Shown here: positions 16,900 through 25,801 of the stretch, piece after piece
Position numbering within the stretch: position 1 is the first letter of the stretch
Layout: the number at the start of each line of letters is the position of its first letter
From: Tateyamaria sp. ANG-S1
GTDB taxonomy: Bacteria; Pseudomonadota; Alphaproteobacteria; Rhodobacterales; Rhodobacteraceae
DNA length: 64,000 nt
Direction: 5' to 3'
Assembly (NCBI RefSeq): GCF_000814025.1
Contig: NZ_JWLL01000005.1
Span: 248,001 to 312,000, forward strand
Position numbers and translations under genes: made by a program
The notes under the pieces: generated by a model
The model's input: only the letters and a program-made list of their open reading frames with translations
The model's database searches: none
What the model was told of the DNA's origin: nothing

Positions 16900-17370
16900 C
16901 TATTTTATGGTGGAAGCTACGATATGAACTACTTGCCGTTTGTTCCGATAAATCCTCGCCTCGAGCTTGCATCTGTTCGTTACGCGACGGAGGAAAGAGC
17001 CGTAAAAGCAAAAAGTCATTTGGTTGTCCGCGTTGGCCGTCGGTGAATTTTTTCCACCAGGCCTTGCATCCTGCAGGCCGATGTAAACCCAGCCTCTTTC
17101 CAGGAAGTATTTCGTGAAGTGTTCCTGGCGGCATTCTTTTCCAACCAGCAGTTCGCGGCGCTCCTGGAGCGCAATTCCAACTGCGCCCTCTTCCGTAAAA
17201 GAAACTATTGGCTCAAGTTGTAACGCTTCATCGCAATCCAATTTATCAATTCCAGTAGTGGTCAAGTCTCCCGTGTTTCTTTCTACTTGAGCATCCGTCG
17301 GAATTGCCCAGAGACCGAATATGAAACTTGCCAACAATACGACAGTAGCAATTTGTCTACCAAGATCCAT
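16900..17370 (-). CDS. Small secreted protein of unknown function, encoded upstream of the RTX protease (156 aa)
   Basis: A clear Sec signal peptide opens the protein (charged MDLGRQ, hydrophobic core VVLLASFIFGLWAI, cleavage near TDA-QV). The mature part has four cysteines (KLDCDEA, GKECRQE, TFCFYG, NRCKLE), enough for two disulfides, and ends with basic residues. The stop is 10 bases before the RTX start codon, so the genes are co-transcribed. I do not recognise the family. It is not the known serralysin inhibitor Inh by motif, but position and export suggest a periplasmic partner of the protease. The order (small gene first) and cysteine content are the main clues. Confidence 0.6.
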   Translation of the reverse strand: MDLGRQIATVVLLASFIFGLWAIPTDAQVERNTGDLTTTGIDKLDCDEALQLEPIVSFTEEGAVGIALQERRELLVGKECRQEHFTKYFLERGWVYIGLQDARPGGKNSPTANADNQMTFCFYGSFLRRVTNRCKLEARIYRNKRQVVHIVASTIK

Positions 17371-18354
17371 TTCTACCCACTTTTCTGCGCACCGTTCCTG
17401 AAATCAGATCGCCATTTGAAACGACACCTGACGCCCACGCCGCGCGCGATAGGCCCCAGAGATATTCGAACGGCTCCGCACTACCCCCTGTCGGTGCCTC
17501 AGCCTCGAGAAACTGACGCTAAAATTTCTGATCGATGGAGTAGGTGTGGCCGAATGATCAGCGACGGCAGAGCAAATAAAAAAAATGTAATTTGACGCAA
17601 TTATTCGTTTGCGGAATCTCCGCATGTGTCCACCTCGCGCACCCTTATGCTTCACCCAGATGAAGCGCTTTAGCGTCAGTTCGAACACGTATTACGAGAG
17701 GTGTAAAGGAAAATGTGATGACAAGTGATTCATCGCATCAGCCGGATACTGATCAACGCCAAAGCGGGCATGTTGTGAGCTGGCTTATCAGTTTCTGGAC
17801 GTTTAATATGACTTTAGCGGAATCGCGCTATCGGTTCAGTTTCGATTGCCTCCCGGCGTTGACACAATTGGTTCGCCAAATCGTGTAAGGTCATAAAATA
17901 CGACCCAAAGTTGCGCACTCCGCCTATGGGCCTGCGAAAGCCAACTTCGTTAGGTCCGCATATCTTGAGCCAGGTGCTTGTACAGCGAAAATGTAGTTTG
18001 AACCGTTTTTTGAAAACTCCTCGCTCCAAAATGCGCTTCGAAAACCTGGAACTATCTTGTCATTGCGAGCGGCGTTGCAAACGCCGTTTATGATAGCGCT
18101 GTTTCGCAGAAGGATGTTCTGCAAAATTGATCGCCATGGCCCCGACACTGAATTCTTCAACACAATCAACCTTGTCCCTCGAAGCACCTCTTAATGGCCG
18201 CTAGCGAGCGTGGCAGCACCGGTTGTTCGACCAACACCATCGTTTTCGCCAGCAAACACACAAAATCTGCCGACTGACCAAAGTTAGCGACCAGAATGAC
18301 CAAAAGTATGACCATAATGATCAAACATCACGATTCGTCACAATTTTTGTGTAG
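17371..18354. other. Gene-poor 1 kb between the RTX operon and tRNA-Lys
   Basis: AT content is higher than in flanking core genes, especially 17560-17720 and 18270-18354. It should hold the promoter of the RTX operon (just right of 17370) and the downstream region of tRNA-Lys. Apart from one possible 56-codon frame at 17718-17888, I see no supportable gene, no IS ends and no copy of the tRNA 3' end. Confidence 0.5.
17718..17888 (+). CDS. Possible small protein (56 aa)
   Basis: ATG is preceded by AAAGGAAAA, a good ribosome-binding site with 5-6 bases spacing. The product starts MTSDSSHQPDTDQRQSGHVV, has an aromatic hydrophobic stretch SWLISFWTFNM, and ends LTQLVRQIV. I know no homologue. The good RBS is the only positive evidence; the length is within chance for this AT-richer stretch. 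Confidence 0.25.
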   Translation: MTSDSSHQPDTDQRQSGHVVSWLISFWTFNMTLAESRYRFSFDCLPALTQLVRQIV

Positions 18355-18430
18355 TGGTGAGCCGTGCAGGGTTCGAACCTGCGACCCACTGATTAAAAGT
18401 CAGTTGCTCTACCAACTGAGCTAACGGCCC
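18355..18430 (-). tRNA. tRNA-Lys (TTT anticodon)
   Basis: Read on the minus strand, the 76-base gene starts GGGCCGTTAGCTCAGTTGG and ends ACGGCTCACCA. The acceptor stem pairs (one G-U), the D-arm has AGCTCAGTTGGTAGAGC, the anticodon loop is CTTTTAA with anticodon TTT, and the T-arm contains GGTTCGAACC. CCA is encoded. It marks the right border of the accessory region, which suggests a possible integration site, although no duplicated tRNA end was found. Confidence 0.97.
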
Positions 18431-18527
18431 ACTAGGCGGCTTACTTAGAAAGGGTCGGGCACAGGGTCAAGCCGATTCTGCCATGTTTTCATGCGACATA
18501 CTGGATTCCCGAAAAACGCAGGGTTAT

Positions 18528-19367
18528 ATGCCCGCCATGGCGGATATGGCGACCTCTCATTGGCCCTTCATGAAGATGCACGGGGCAGGCAACGACTTTG
18601 TCGTGATCGACGGTCGCACGGCCTCGGTGTCATTGACCGAACCGCTTGTGCAGGCTCTTGCAGACCGGCACCGCGGCGTGGGTTTTGATCAACTGGCCCT
18701 CATCACCGAAGGGTCGGACCTGACGGTGACGTTCTACAATGCAGACGGCTCTCAATCGGCGGCCTGCGGCAATGCGACCCGCTGCATCGCCGCGCGTGAA
18801 CTGGCGCAGAACGGTGCGGACCGCATCCAGATCGAGGTGACGGGGCGAGGTACGCTCGAAGCCGTGCGCGGGCCAGATGGGGTGACATCTGTCAACATGG
18901 GGCAGCCGGTGTTGAGGTGGCAGGACATCCCCCTCACCCAAGACACCGACACGCTTTCCCTACCCATCGATGGCAGCCCCGTCGCCACTGGCATGGGCAA
19001 CCCGCATTGCACCTTTTTTGTGAATGACGTGATGGGCGTGGACCTCGCAACCATTGGGCCAGAGATCGAGCATCATCCGCTTTTCCCCGAACGCACCAAC
19101 GTACAATTCGCGCAAGTGATCGGGCCCGATCACATCCGCATGCGCGTCTGGGAGCGGGGTACAGGGATCACACTGGCCTCCGGCTCCTCCTCCTGTGCCA
19201 CAGCCGTCGCAGCGGCACGCAGGGGCCTGACAGGGCGCGAGGTCCAAATCGACCTGGACGGCGGCACACTCCACATCGACTGGCGCGAGGATGGCGTGTG
19301 GATGTCCGGGCCCACGGCGCATGTCTTTGATGGCATGCTAACGCCAGAATTCCTCGCAAGCCTATGA
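18528..19367 (+). CDS. dapF: Diaminopimelate epimerase
   Basis: DapF converts LL- to meso-diaminopimelate for lysine and peptidoglycan synthesis. The two catalytic cysteines are in [10 protein letters not shown] and GSSSCATA, and the N-terminal [13 protein letters not shown] and the central [11 protein letters not shown] segments are diagnostic. Length (279 aa) is normal. Several ATGs precede the KMHGAGNDF block; I chose 18528, with 18537 or 18552 as alternatives, and the far upstream 18483 is less likely. The stop overlaps the mtaB start (ATGA). The dapF-mtaB pairing is common in Rhodobacteraceae. The dapD gene of the same pathway is at 42900-43727. Confidence 0.95.
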   Translation: MPAMADMATSHWPFMKMHGAGNDFVVIDGRTASVSLTEPLVQALADRHRGVGFDQLALITEGSDLTVTFYNADGSQSAACGNATRCIAARELAQNGADRIQIEVTGRGTLEAVRGPDGVTSVNMGQPVLRWQDIPLTQDTDTLSLPIDGSPVATGMGNPHCTFFVNDVMGVDLATIGPEIEHHPLFPERTNVQFAQVIGPDHIRMRVWERGTGITLASGSSSCATAVAAARRGLTGREVQIDLDGGTLHIDWREDGVWMSGPTAHVFDGMLTPEFLASL

Positions 19368-20620
19368 GCGCGCCCATCTTCTCCAACCACGGCTGCCGCC
19401 TCAACGCCTATGAAACCAAGGCGATGGAGGAACTCGCTGCACAGGCAGGCGTCGAAAACACGGTGGTCGTGAACACCTGCGCCGTGACGGCGGAGGCGGT
19501 GCGCAAGGCCCGCCAGGACATCCGCAAACTCCGCCGCACCCATCCCGGCGCCAAACTGATCGTCACCGGCTGCGCAGCCCAGACCGAACCCGACACCTTC
19601 GCAAATATGGACGAGGTCGACGCCGTCATCGGCAACAGCGAAAAGATGCAAGCCAGCACATGGGCCGGCATCGCGGGCGACTTCGGGACCGAACCGGTGC
19701 AAGTCGACGACATCATGTCCGTCACCGAAACGGCTGGGCACCTGATCGACGGCTTCGGGACGCGCAGCCGCGCCTATGTGCAGGTCCAAAACGGCTGCGA
19801 TCACCGCTGCACCTTCTGCATCATCCCCTACGGCCGCGGCAATTCGCGCTCGGTGCCGGCAGGCGTGGTGGTAGACCAGATCAAGCGACTGGTGGACCGG
19901 GGCTTCAACGAAGTCGTCCTGACCGGTGTCGACCTCACCTCATGGGGCGCGGACCTGCCGGGGGAACCGCAGCTCGGCGATCTCGTCATGCGCATCCTCA
20001 AGCTGGTGCCGGACCTGCCCCGCCTCCGGATCAGCTCCATCGACTCGATTGAGGTGGATGAGGCTCTAATGCAGGCCATCGCGACAGAACCCCGCCTCAT
20101 GCCGCACTTGCACCTGTCGCTGCAACACGGCGACGACCTGATCCTCAAACGGATGAAGCGCCGCCACCTGCGCGACGATGCCATCCGCTTCGCGCAAGAG
20201 GCGCGCAAGCTGCGCCCCGACATGACCTTCGGGGCCGACATCATCGCGGGCTTCCCCACCGAAACCGAGGCGATGTTCGAAAACTCCCTGCGCCTCGTCG
20301 AAGAGTGCGACCTGACATGGCTGCACGTCTTCCCCTACTCGCCCCGCCCCGGCACCCCAGCCGCGCGTATGCCGCAAGTCAACGGCAAGGCGATCAAGGA
20401 CCGCGCCGCCCGCCTGCGCAGCGCGGGCGAAGCGCAAGTCACAAAGCACCTCGCCGCGCAGCAGGACAAGCTCCATCACATCCTGATGGAAAACCCGCAT
20501 ATGGGCCGGACGGAACAATTCACCGAAGTCACCTTCGACGACGCCCAACGCGAAGGACAGATCGTCACCGCACGGATCACCGGCCACTCCGGCAAAGCCC
20601 TCATGGCTTCTTCTGACTAA
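19364..20620 (+). CDS. mtaB: tRNA (N6-threonylcarbamoyladenosine(37)-C2)-methylthiotransferase
   Basis: This is a radical-SAM methylthiotransferase (418 aa) that converts t6A37 to ms2t6A37 in tRNAs reading ANN codons. The N-terminal UPF0004 domain has cysteines in [17 protein letters not shown] and TGCAAQ for the auxiliary cluster. The radical-SAM motif is [22 protein letters not shown]-like region ends the protein. Its last codons and TAA fall inside a dispersed intergenic element (20607-20666), so the element defines the C-terminal residues ASSD. The start overlaps dapF. Confidence 0.93.
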   Translation: MSAPIFSNHGCRLNAYETKAMEELAAQAGVENTVVVNTCAVTAEAVRKARQDIRKLRRTHPGAKLIVTGCAAQTEPDTFANMDEVDAVIGNSEKMQASTWAGIAGDFGTEPVQVDDIMSVTETAGHLIDGFGTRSRAYVQVQNGCDHRCTFCIIPYGRGNSRSVPAGVVVDQIKRLVDRGFNEVVLTGVDLTSWGADLPGEPQLGDLVMRILKLVPDLPRLRISSIDSIEVDEALMQAIATEPRLMPHLHLSLQHGDDLILKRMKRRHLRDDAIRFAQEARKLRPDMTFGADIIAGFPTETEAMFENSLRLVEECDLTWLHVFPYSPRPGTPAARMPQVNGKAIKDRAARLRSAGEAQVTKHLAAQQDKLHHILMENPHMGRTEQFTEVTFDDAQREGQIVTARITGHSGKALMASSD

Positions 20621-20666
20621 AAATACGACGGGGGGCGGCGCAAGCCGCGGGGGCAGCGCCCCCTCC
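20607..20666. repeat. Dispersed intergenic element, family 1, copy 1
   Basis: It consists of CTTCTTCTGACTAAAAATAC followed by a GC-rich stretch with the inverted repeats GGCG/CGCC and GGGGGC-AGC-GCCCCC. Close relatives are at 47071-47122 and 49610-49669. The conserved left box here supplies the mtaB stop codon. Confidence 0.7.
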
Positions 20667-20722
20667 ACAATCATCTAGCAGGCGAAACGCAAGCGCAAAG
20701 CGCAGGTGTCCTGCACCAGAAC

Positions 20723-20751
20723 AAAAAGCCCCGCCAAAAGGCAGGGCTTTC
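20723..20751 (-). terminator. Rho-independent terminator of petABC
   Basis: On the minus strand GAAAGCCCTGCC-TTTT-GGCGGGGCTTTTTG forms a stem with one mismatch followed by a T run. It lies 20 bases after the petC stop. Confidence 0.85.
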
Positions 20752-20770
20752 ACGTCGCTATGCGCGTAAC

Positions 20771-21559
20771 TTACTTCTTCTTGTAGCGTGCCTTGACCGG
20801 CGCCCACAGGCGCTTGTTGGTCAGATACAGCAGCACCGACAGGATGGTCAGAAAGATCACCCCGACAAAGCCAGCCTGCTTGCGGGCCATCATCTTGGGC
20901 TCAGCCGTCCACATCAGGAACGCAGACACATCTTCCGACAGGCTTTGCAGGTCGGTGGGTGCGCCATCGGCAAACTCGGTGTCATCACCCCAAAGCGGGG
21001 GTGCCATCGCGATCCAGCCACCGGGGAAGTACTTGTTCTCATACAGAACGGCCCCGGCCTCTTCCTTCTCTTCACCGGTGTACCCGGTCAAAAGCGCTGT
21101 GATGTATTCCGCACCACCAATACCGTTCATAAGCTGGTTGATGCCCAGACCGTACGGCCCATGGAAACCGGCGCGCGCCTTGGCCATCAGGCTCAGGTCA
21201 GGCGCGTTTTCCAGGTTGGAGCCTGGGAAGTGGTCGTTCGGGATGGCCGGACGGAAATCATCAATGGCCGGATCGAACACTTCGTAGAACTCGGCATACG
21301 CGCGCACCTGGTCGGCGGGCAGTCCCGGGCCGCTTTGATCTTCCAGCGTCCGGATCGGCACATATTGCAGGCCGTGACAGGCCGCGCACACCTCGGTGTA
21401 GATCTGCAAGCCGCGCTGCAGCTGGTTCTGGTCGAACGACCCGAACGGACCATCAAAACTGAAGTTCACGTTGGGCACATTCTTGGCCTCGCCAGCGGCG
21501 AAGGCGCCGGTGGCCAGCGCGAACGCCGCCACCATGCTTGCTGCAAGTTTCTTGAACAT
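20771..21559 (-). CDS. petC: Cytochrome c1 of the bc1 complex
   Basis: The 262-residue protein has a signal peptide ([16 protein letters not shown]), the heme c motif EVCAACHGL, and a C-terminal membrane anchor ([17 protein letters not shown]) followed by basic residues. It accepts electrons from the Rieske protein and passes them to soluble or membrane cytochrome c on the periplasmic side. It is the third gene of petA-petB-petC, 13 bases after petB. Alphaproteobacterial pet operons encode cytochrome b and c1 as separate genes, as here. Confidence 0.95.
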   Translation of the reverse strand: MFKKLAASMVAAFALATGAFAAGEAKNVPNVNFSFDGPFGSFDQNQLQRGLQIYTEVCAACHGLQYVPIRTLEDQSGPGLPADQVRAYAEFYEVFDPAIDDFRPAIPNDHFPGSNLENAPDLSLMAKARAGFHGPYGLGINQLMNGIGGAEYITALLTGYTGEEKEEAGAVLYENKYFPGGWIAMAPPLWGDDTEFADGAPTDLQSLSEDVSAFLMWTAEPKMMARKQAGFVGVIFLTILSVLLYLTNKRLWAPVKARYKKK

Positions 21560-21572
21560 TTGCAGTCTCTCC

Positions 21573-22919
21573 TTATTCCGCAGGCTGAGCCGAAGGTGCA
21601 GCCGTTCCGCTGTCGCCCTTGCTCATGTTCGCGGCAAAGTCTTCTTCAATGGTCGCCGGTTGCGCATTCGGCTTCTCGATCACGCCCAACAGGGGCAGGA
21701 TGACCAGGAAGTACACGAACCAGTAGGTCGACGCGATCAAGGCAATCGTGTTGTACGGCTCCTCCGCCGGGCGGGCACCCACCCACATCAGCACGAAGAA
21801 GTCGACGACCAGCAGGGCAAACCACCACTTGAACATCGGACGATACCGACCCGAGCGCACGCTGGAGGTGTCCAGCCACGGCGCCAGCGCCATCACCGCA
21901 ATCGCACCAAACATCGCAAGTACGCCAAAGAAGTCGGCCTGGATGATGCCACCGCTGATGAAGGTCGCGAACTGCACGATCCAGACTTCAGGGGTGAACG
22001 CGCGCAGGATTGCGTAGAACGGCAGGAAGTACCATTCCGGCACGATGTGCGCAGGGGTCGCCAGCGGGTTCGCCTCGACATAGTTGTCGGGGTGGCCAAG
22101 GTAGTTCGGCATGAAGCCCACGATGGCAAAGAACACCACCAGAATGATCGCCAGCGCGAATAGGTCCTTGATCACGAAGTATGGCCAGAAAGGCAGCGTG
22201 TCTTTCTCTGCGTCCTCTTTCGACGTGCGGCGGACCTCAACACCGGTCGGGTTGTTATTGCCCGTGGTGTGGAAGGCCCAGATGTGCACGATCACCAGAC
22301 CGGCAATCACGAAAGGCAGCAGGTAGTGCAAGCTGAAGAAGCGGTTCAGCGTGGAGTTGTCCACGGCGGGCCCGCCCAGTAGCCAGCTCTGCAGCGCTTC
22401 ACCCACAAACGGGATTGCACCAAACAGGCCGGTGATCACGGTCGCACCCCAGAAGGACATCTGACCCCAGGGCAGCACATAGCCCATGAACGCCGTACCC
22501 ATCATCAGCAGGTAGATGAGCATCCCAATGATCCATGTGATCTCACGCGGCGCCTTGTAGGAACCGTAGTAGAGACCACGGAAGATGTGGGCGTAGACAG
22601 CAACAAAGAACAGCGACGCGCCGTTCATGTGCAGGTAACGCAGCATCGCGCCACCGTTCACGTTGCGCATGATGTGTTCAATCGACGCAAACGCCTGATC
22701 CACATGCGGCGTGTAGTGCATCGCCAGCACGATACCGGTGATGATCTGCAGCGCCAGACAGAAGGTCAGAACGATGCCCCAGATCCACATCCAGTTCAGG
22801 TTCTTCGGCGTCGGGATCATCAGCGTGTCGTACATCAGGCCAACGATCGGCAACCGCTTGGCCAGGCCCTTTTCCCAGGCCGCCTTCGGTTCATAATGGT
22901 CGTGAGGAATTCCAGCCAT
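21573..22919 (-). CDS. petB: Cytochrome b of the bc1 complex
   Basis: The protein (448 aa) has eight membrane helices. The heme ligands are in [23 protein letters not shown] and [19 protein letters not shown], and the quinol-oxidation-site PEWY is present ([14 protein letters not shown]). It holds both b hemes and the Qo and Qi sites. The C-terminal extension ([18 protein letters not shown]) is hydrophilic and cytoplasmic. It lies 12 bases after petA. Confidence 0.97.
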   Translation of the reverse strand: MAGIPHDHYEPKAAWEKGLAKRLPIVGLMYDTLMIPTPKNLNWMWIWGIVLTFCLALQIITGIVLAMHYTPHVDQAFASIEHIMRNVNGGAMLRYLHMNGASLFFVAVYAHIFRGLYYGSYKAPREITWIIGMLIYLLMMGTAFMGYVLPWGQMSFWGATVITGLFGAIPFVGEALQSWLLGGPAVDNSTLNRFFSLHYLLPFVIAGLVIVHIWAFHTTGNNNPTGVEVRRTSKEDAEKDTLPFWPYFVIKDLFALAIILVVFFAIVGFMPNYLGHPDNYVEANPLATPAHIVPEWYFLPFYAILRAFTPEVWIVQFATFISGGIIQADFFGVLAMFGAIAVMALAPWLDTSSVRSGRYRPMFKWWFALLVVDFFVLMWVGARPAEEPYNTIALIASTYWFVYFLVILPLLGVIEKPNAQPATIEEDFAANMSKGDSGTAAPSAQPAE

Positions 22920-22931
22920 GGTCTCTCTCCC

Positions 22932-23492
22932 TTACCCTAACAGGATCGTGGTCTCGTCCACGAATTCAGCAACAGGAACCGGCAGGTTTTCAGGCGCGGG
23001 TCCACGACGGATCCGGCCCGAAGTATCATAGTGCGAGCCGTGGCAGGGGCAGAACCAGCCGCCAAAATCCCCTGCATCGCCCAAGGGCACACAGCCCAGG
23101 TGCGTACACACGCCTTGCATCACAAGCCACTCGCCCGCTTCATCCAGCGTGCGGTTGGCGTCATCTGCGGGCACATCGCCCAGGTTTTCGTTGCGTGCGA
23201 TACCGTCGGGCAGGTCACCCACGACAACATCGCGGGCCGCGCTAATCTCTTCCTCGGTCCGACGGCGAATAAACACCGGCTTACCCAGGAACAAAACGGT
23301 CAATTGCGTGCCGGGCGACAGGCTCGACACGTCAACGCGCATCTGGCTTGCCGCGACAACGTCAGCCGACGGGTTCATCTGGTTCACCAACGGCCAGATC
23401 GCCGCACCGGCCGTCACCGCACCTGCGCCAGCCGTGGCGTAGTACAGAAAATCGCGCCGGGTGCCTTCGTGGTCTTCTTCTACGTGGGACAC
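22932..23492 (-). CDS. petA: Rieske iron-sulfur protein of the bc1 complex
   Basis: The protein has an N-terminal Tat motif T-R-R-D-F-L followed by a membrane helix ([20 protein letters not shown]), and the Rieske cluster motifs CTHLGC and CPCHGSHYD. It oxidises quinol and delivers the electron to cytochrome c1. I chose the GTG at 23492 because GGAGAAG sits 7 bases upstream and the resulting 186 residues match the family; a longer frame upstream adds unrelated residues. It is the first gene of petABC. Confidence 0.95.
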   Translation of the reverse strand: MSHVEEDHEGTRRDFLYYATAGAGAVTAGAAIWPLVNQMNPSADVVAASQMRVDVSSLSPGTQLTVLFLGKPVFIRRRTEEEISAARDVVVGDLPDGIARNENLGDVPADDANRTLDEAGEWLVMQGVCTHLGCVPLGDAGDFGGWFCPCHGSHYDTSGRIRRGPAPENLPVPVAEFVDETTILLG

Positions 23493-23826
23493 GGGGGACT
23501 TCTCCAGTTTCCAACGCCCCAAGAGGGGCCAAATAAGACAATGGGCCGCGCGCAGGCGCAGCCGTTTCATCGGGCTATCTAGCGGGGTCCCCCGCCCACG
23601 TCCAGCGCGCAAACTGACACACGTGGTCGCAGGGCCCTTGAATATTAACCCATTGATAAGATTCAGGACCGCGCGCTGCGTTAACCGCGGCTTTTGCGCC
23701 GGGCCGGTGTACAGGGGGTGCACAGGGGGTGTACGCCCGGTGCCAGGCGCATATCCCTTGTTTTGCTGGCGTTAACCACGATTCGCACCCGTTTGGGTCA
23801 GATGACCCACCGAACGTTGCGCAAAA
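23493..23826. promoter_or_regulatory. Upstream region of petABC, no gene seen
   Basis: This 334-base gap between the GST stop and the petA start must hold the petABC promoter. It contains the short tandem GTACAGGGGGTGCACAGGGG near 23706. I cannot assign -35/-10 boxes, and I see no gene in it. Confidence 0.5.
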
Positions 23827-24429
23827 CTACGCCTGTGGTTCGGTCACCTGCATCGACGGACGCGCCGCAAAGCCCTCGTACCACGTGGCCAAAGCATCCC
23901 GCCCCTTGCGCCAATCCCGGTCGCCGTGCCGAAAATCCAGATAACCCAGACCACAGGCCACCCCGATATGTCCGATGTCTATGCGCCCGGCCAGATGCCC
24001 CATCCAACGTGCATTCAGAGCATCCAAGGCCCCCTCGACCTTACCCCACTGCGCCTCAATCCAGTCGTTCGACCAAATCTCCTCCGGGCGGAACCGCTTC
24101 TCATAAACCATCAGCACGGCGGCCTCCATCATGGCATCCGCCGTCGCTTCCAGCACCAGCGTCTCCCACCCCTTCTCAGGGTACAGCCCAGCCTCCGCCC
24201 GCGCATCCAGATAGCGACAGATCACCTTGCTATCATACAGCGTCGGCCCCTCGTCCCGCACCAGTGCCGGGATCTTCCCCACCGGGTTCGCCGCCTTTAA
24301 CGTCGCATCGGTTCCACCCGGCGCAGCCGTCACAGTGACAGTCTCGACATCCTCCACCTGCCCCGTTTCATGCAACAAAACCAGCACCTTGCGCACAAAG
24401 GGGCTTGGCCCCGCCATCAACAGCTTCAT
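23827..24429 (-). CDS. Glutathione S-transferase family protein (200 aa)
   Basis: The N-terminal thioredoxin-like domain reads MKLLMAGPSPFVRKVLVLLHE, with the Ser-Pro-Phe-x-Arg-Lys segment typical of bacterial GSTs, a cis-Pro context (GKIPAL) and the glutathione-binding LYDSKVICRYLD. An all-helical C-terminal domain follows. It likely conjugates or reduces electrophiles in the cytosol. It lies 30 bases downstream of the PaiB-like gene on the same strand, so the two may be co-transcribed. Confidence 0.85.
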   Translation of the reverse strand: MKLLMAGPSPFVRKVLVLLHETGQVEDVETVTVTAAPGGTDATLKAANPVGKIPALVRDEGPTLYDSKVICRYLDARAEAGLYPEKGWETLVLEATADAMMEAAVLMVYEKRFRPEEIWSNDWIEAQWGKVEGALDALNARWMGHLAGRIDIGHIGVACGLGYLDFRHGDRDWRKGRDALATWYEGFAARPSMQVTEPQA

Positions 24430-24459
24430 CGCGATTCTCCCCTTGGGTTCGCGCGCAGC

Positions 24460-25074
24460 CTAGGCCCCACGCATCAGCGCAGCAAGGATACGGGTCTCCT
24501 GCCCAATCCCATAGGCATCGACATAATCCGACGCCCTCAAGCGCACCTCATCCGGCTTGTTCTGGTTCAGCTTCCATGTGCCATCGATCGCTTCAATCGT
24601 CATCCGACAGGGCACGATCTGGCGCATCATCTTGTCCAACACCTCGGGCGTCATCTTGTCTGTCTTCCAGGGCGTCTTGGGCAGCAACTGATCCTCGAAA
24701 TGCTTCGACTGCCGGTCCAGCATATCCCGCATCTCATCATGCGGCAGCATCTCCAAAGTGCCCGTAATGTGCACGGCCACATAGTTCCACGTCGGCACCT
24801 GATCCGGCACCTCGTACCAGTCGGGCGAGATGTACCCATCCGCCCCACTCACCGCGATCTTGGCCTGCATCGGCACCTTCAACGCCCGCGCAATCGGGTT
24901 CGACCGGACCAGATGCAGATCCAACTGCGCGCCCCGTTCATCAATTAGAAAGGGGATGTGCGACATCATCGGCCCGCCCTCGCCATTCACCGCCAGCACA
25001 CCGAACGCACGCTCCCGCGCAAACGCGATGTTCCGCTCTTCGGTCTCGGTGTGAAAAACAGGGTTCGGGTGCAT
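24460..25074 (-). CDS. PaiB-like FMN-binding protein (204 aa)
   Basis: The sequence fits the PaiB/FMN-binding split-barrel family: N-terminal MHPNPVFHTETEERNIAFARER, GGPMMSHIPFLID, the central VPTWNYVAVHITG and the C-terminal WKLNQNKP. In Bacillus PaiB was described as a regulator of protease and sporulation genes, but the fold is that of flavin-dependent oxidoreductases and function in proteobacteria is unclear. It is divergent from an FMN riboswitch that controls ribH, which is fitting for an FMN-binding protein but may be chance. Confidence 0.85.
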   Translation of the reverse strand: MHPNPVFHTETEERNIAFARERAFGVLAVNGEGGPMMSHIPFLIDERGAQLDLHLVRSNPIARALKVPMQAKIAVSGADGYISPDWYEVPDQVPTWNYVAVHITGTLEMLPHDEMRDMLDRQSKHFEDQLLPKTPWKTDKMTPEVLDKMMRQIVPCRMTIEAIDGTWKLNQNKPDEVRLRASDYVDAYGIGQETRILAALMRGA

Positions 25075-25142
25075 GGGTCCGCTCCGTGATACGTGGCGTC
25101 CCTCTTGCCTCTGCCGTCCCGGCTTGGCAACCTGGGCCTGTT

Positions 25143-25275
25143 CTCAGGGCGGGGTGAAATTCCCCACCGGTGGTATGCAGGTTCGCCTGTGAGCCCACGA
25201 GCGCCCCGCACCGCGGGGGTCTAGCAGATCAGGTGAGAGGCCTGAGCCGACGGTCATAGTCCGGATGAAAGAGAA
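25143..25275 (+). promoter_or_regulatory. FMN riboswitch (RFN element)
   Basis: The conserved aptamer is clear: CTCAGGGCGGGGTGAAATTC, CCACCGGTGGT, GAGCCCACGAGCGCC, the AGATCAGGTGAG...CTGAGCCGACGGTCATAGTC stretch, and CCGGATGAAAGAGAAC. It senses FMN and should repress the downstream ribH when FMN is plentiful. Confidence 0.95.
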
Positions 25276-25279
25276 CGCA

Positions 25280-25314
25280 GGTGACAGCATCCATACGGAT
25301 GCGTCTTGTCACGT
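25280..25314 (+). promoter_or_regulatory. Probable expression-platform hairpin of the FMN riboswitch
   Basis: GTGACA-GCATCC-ATAC-GGATGC-GTCT-TGTCAC forms a strong stem just after the aptamer. No T run follows, so control is more likely by RNA rearrangement near the ribH Shine-Dalgarno (AAGGAG at 25348) or by Rho than by a classic terminator. Confidence 0.55.
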
Positions 25315-25360
25315 GCGCAATCGCCTTGGGTGACGTGTCTGAACCTAAAGGAGAAAACCC

Positions 25361-25801
25361 ATGACACACACCCGCTTCGCCTTTGTCAAAGCCCAGTGGC
25401 ACGCCGCTATCGTCGATCAAGCTTTGCAAGGTTTCACTGAAATTATCGCGTCAAATCAGGTGGATGTCTTCGACGTCCCCGGTGCATTCGAGATGCCGCT
25501 CATGGCCCAAACGCTTGCCGAAACAGGGCGCTACAACGCCATCGCCTGCGCAGCACTCGTGGTTGACGGCGGCATCTACCGCCACGACTTCGTGGCCTCC
25601 GCCGTGGTCGATGGTCTGATGCAAGTCGGCCTCAAAACCGGCGTCCCGATCCTCTCCGTCTCGCTCACCCCCCACCACTTCCAGGAAACCGAGCACCACC
25701 TGAACATCTACGCCGACCATTTCGTGCTCAAGGGACGGGAAGCAGCGCAAGCCGCCCTCGGCATCACTGCCACACGCGCAGATCTACGCTCAGCGGCCTA
25801 G
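25361..25801 (+). CDS. ribH: 6,7-dimethyl-8-ribityllumazine synthase, type II (RibH2-like)
   Basis: It catalyses the penultimate step of riboflavin synthesis. The protein (146 aa) starts RFAFVKAQWH and has VFDVPGAFEMP, the substrate-binding Phe-Glu region, and VSLTPHHFQETEHH. This last replaces the GVLTT...A segment of the common type I enzyme and is typical of the decameric RibH2 of Brucella and Mesorhizobium. It is preceded by an FMN riboswitch and AAGGAG. No other rib gene is nearby. Its 3' end overlaps the end of thiQ by 12 bases on the opposite strand. Confidence 0.93.
   Translation: MTHTRFAFVKAQWHAAIVDQALQGFTEIIASNQVDVFDVPGAFEMPLMAQTLAETGRYNAIACAALVVDGGIYRHDFVASAVVDGLMQVGLKTGVPILSVSLTPHHFQETEHHLNIYADHFVLKGREAAQAALGITATRADLRSAA

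Noticed and set aside
16900-17370. Serralysin inhibitor (Inh family)
   Set aside because: The protein is exported and next to a metzincin, but the typical Inh N-terminal A-G-x-W motif and single disulfide pattern are not seen.
6310-18430. att direct repeat of the tRNA-Lys 3' end
   Set aside because: No second copy of the tRNA T-arm/acceptor sequence was noticed at the left side of the accessory region.
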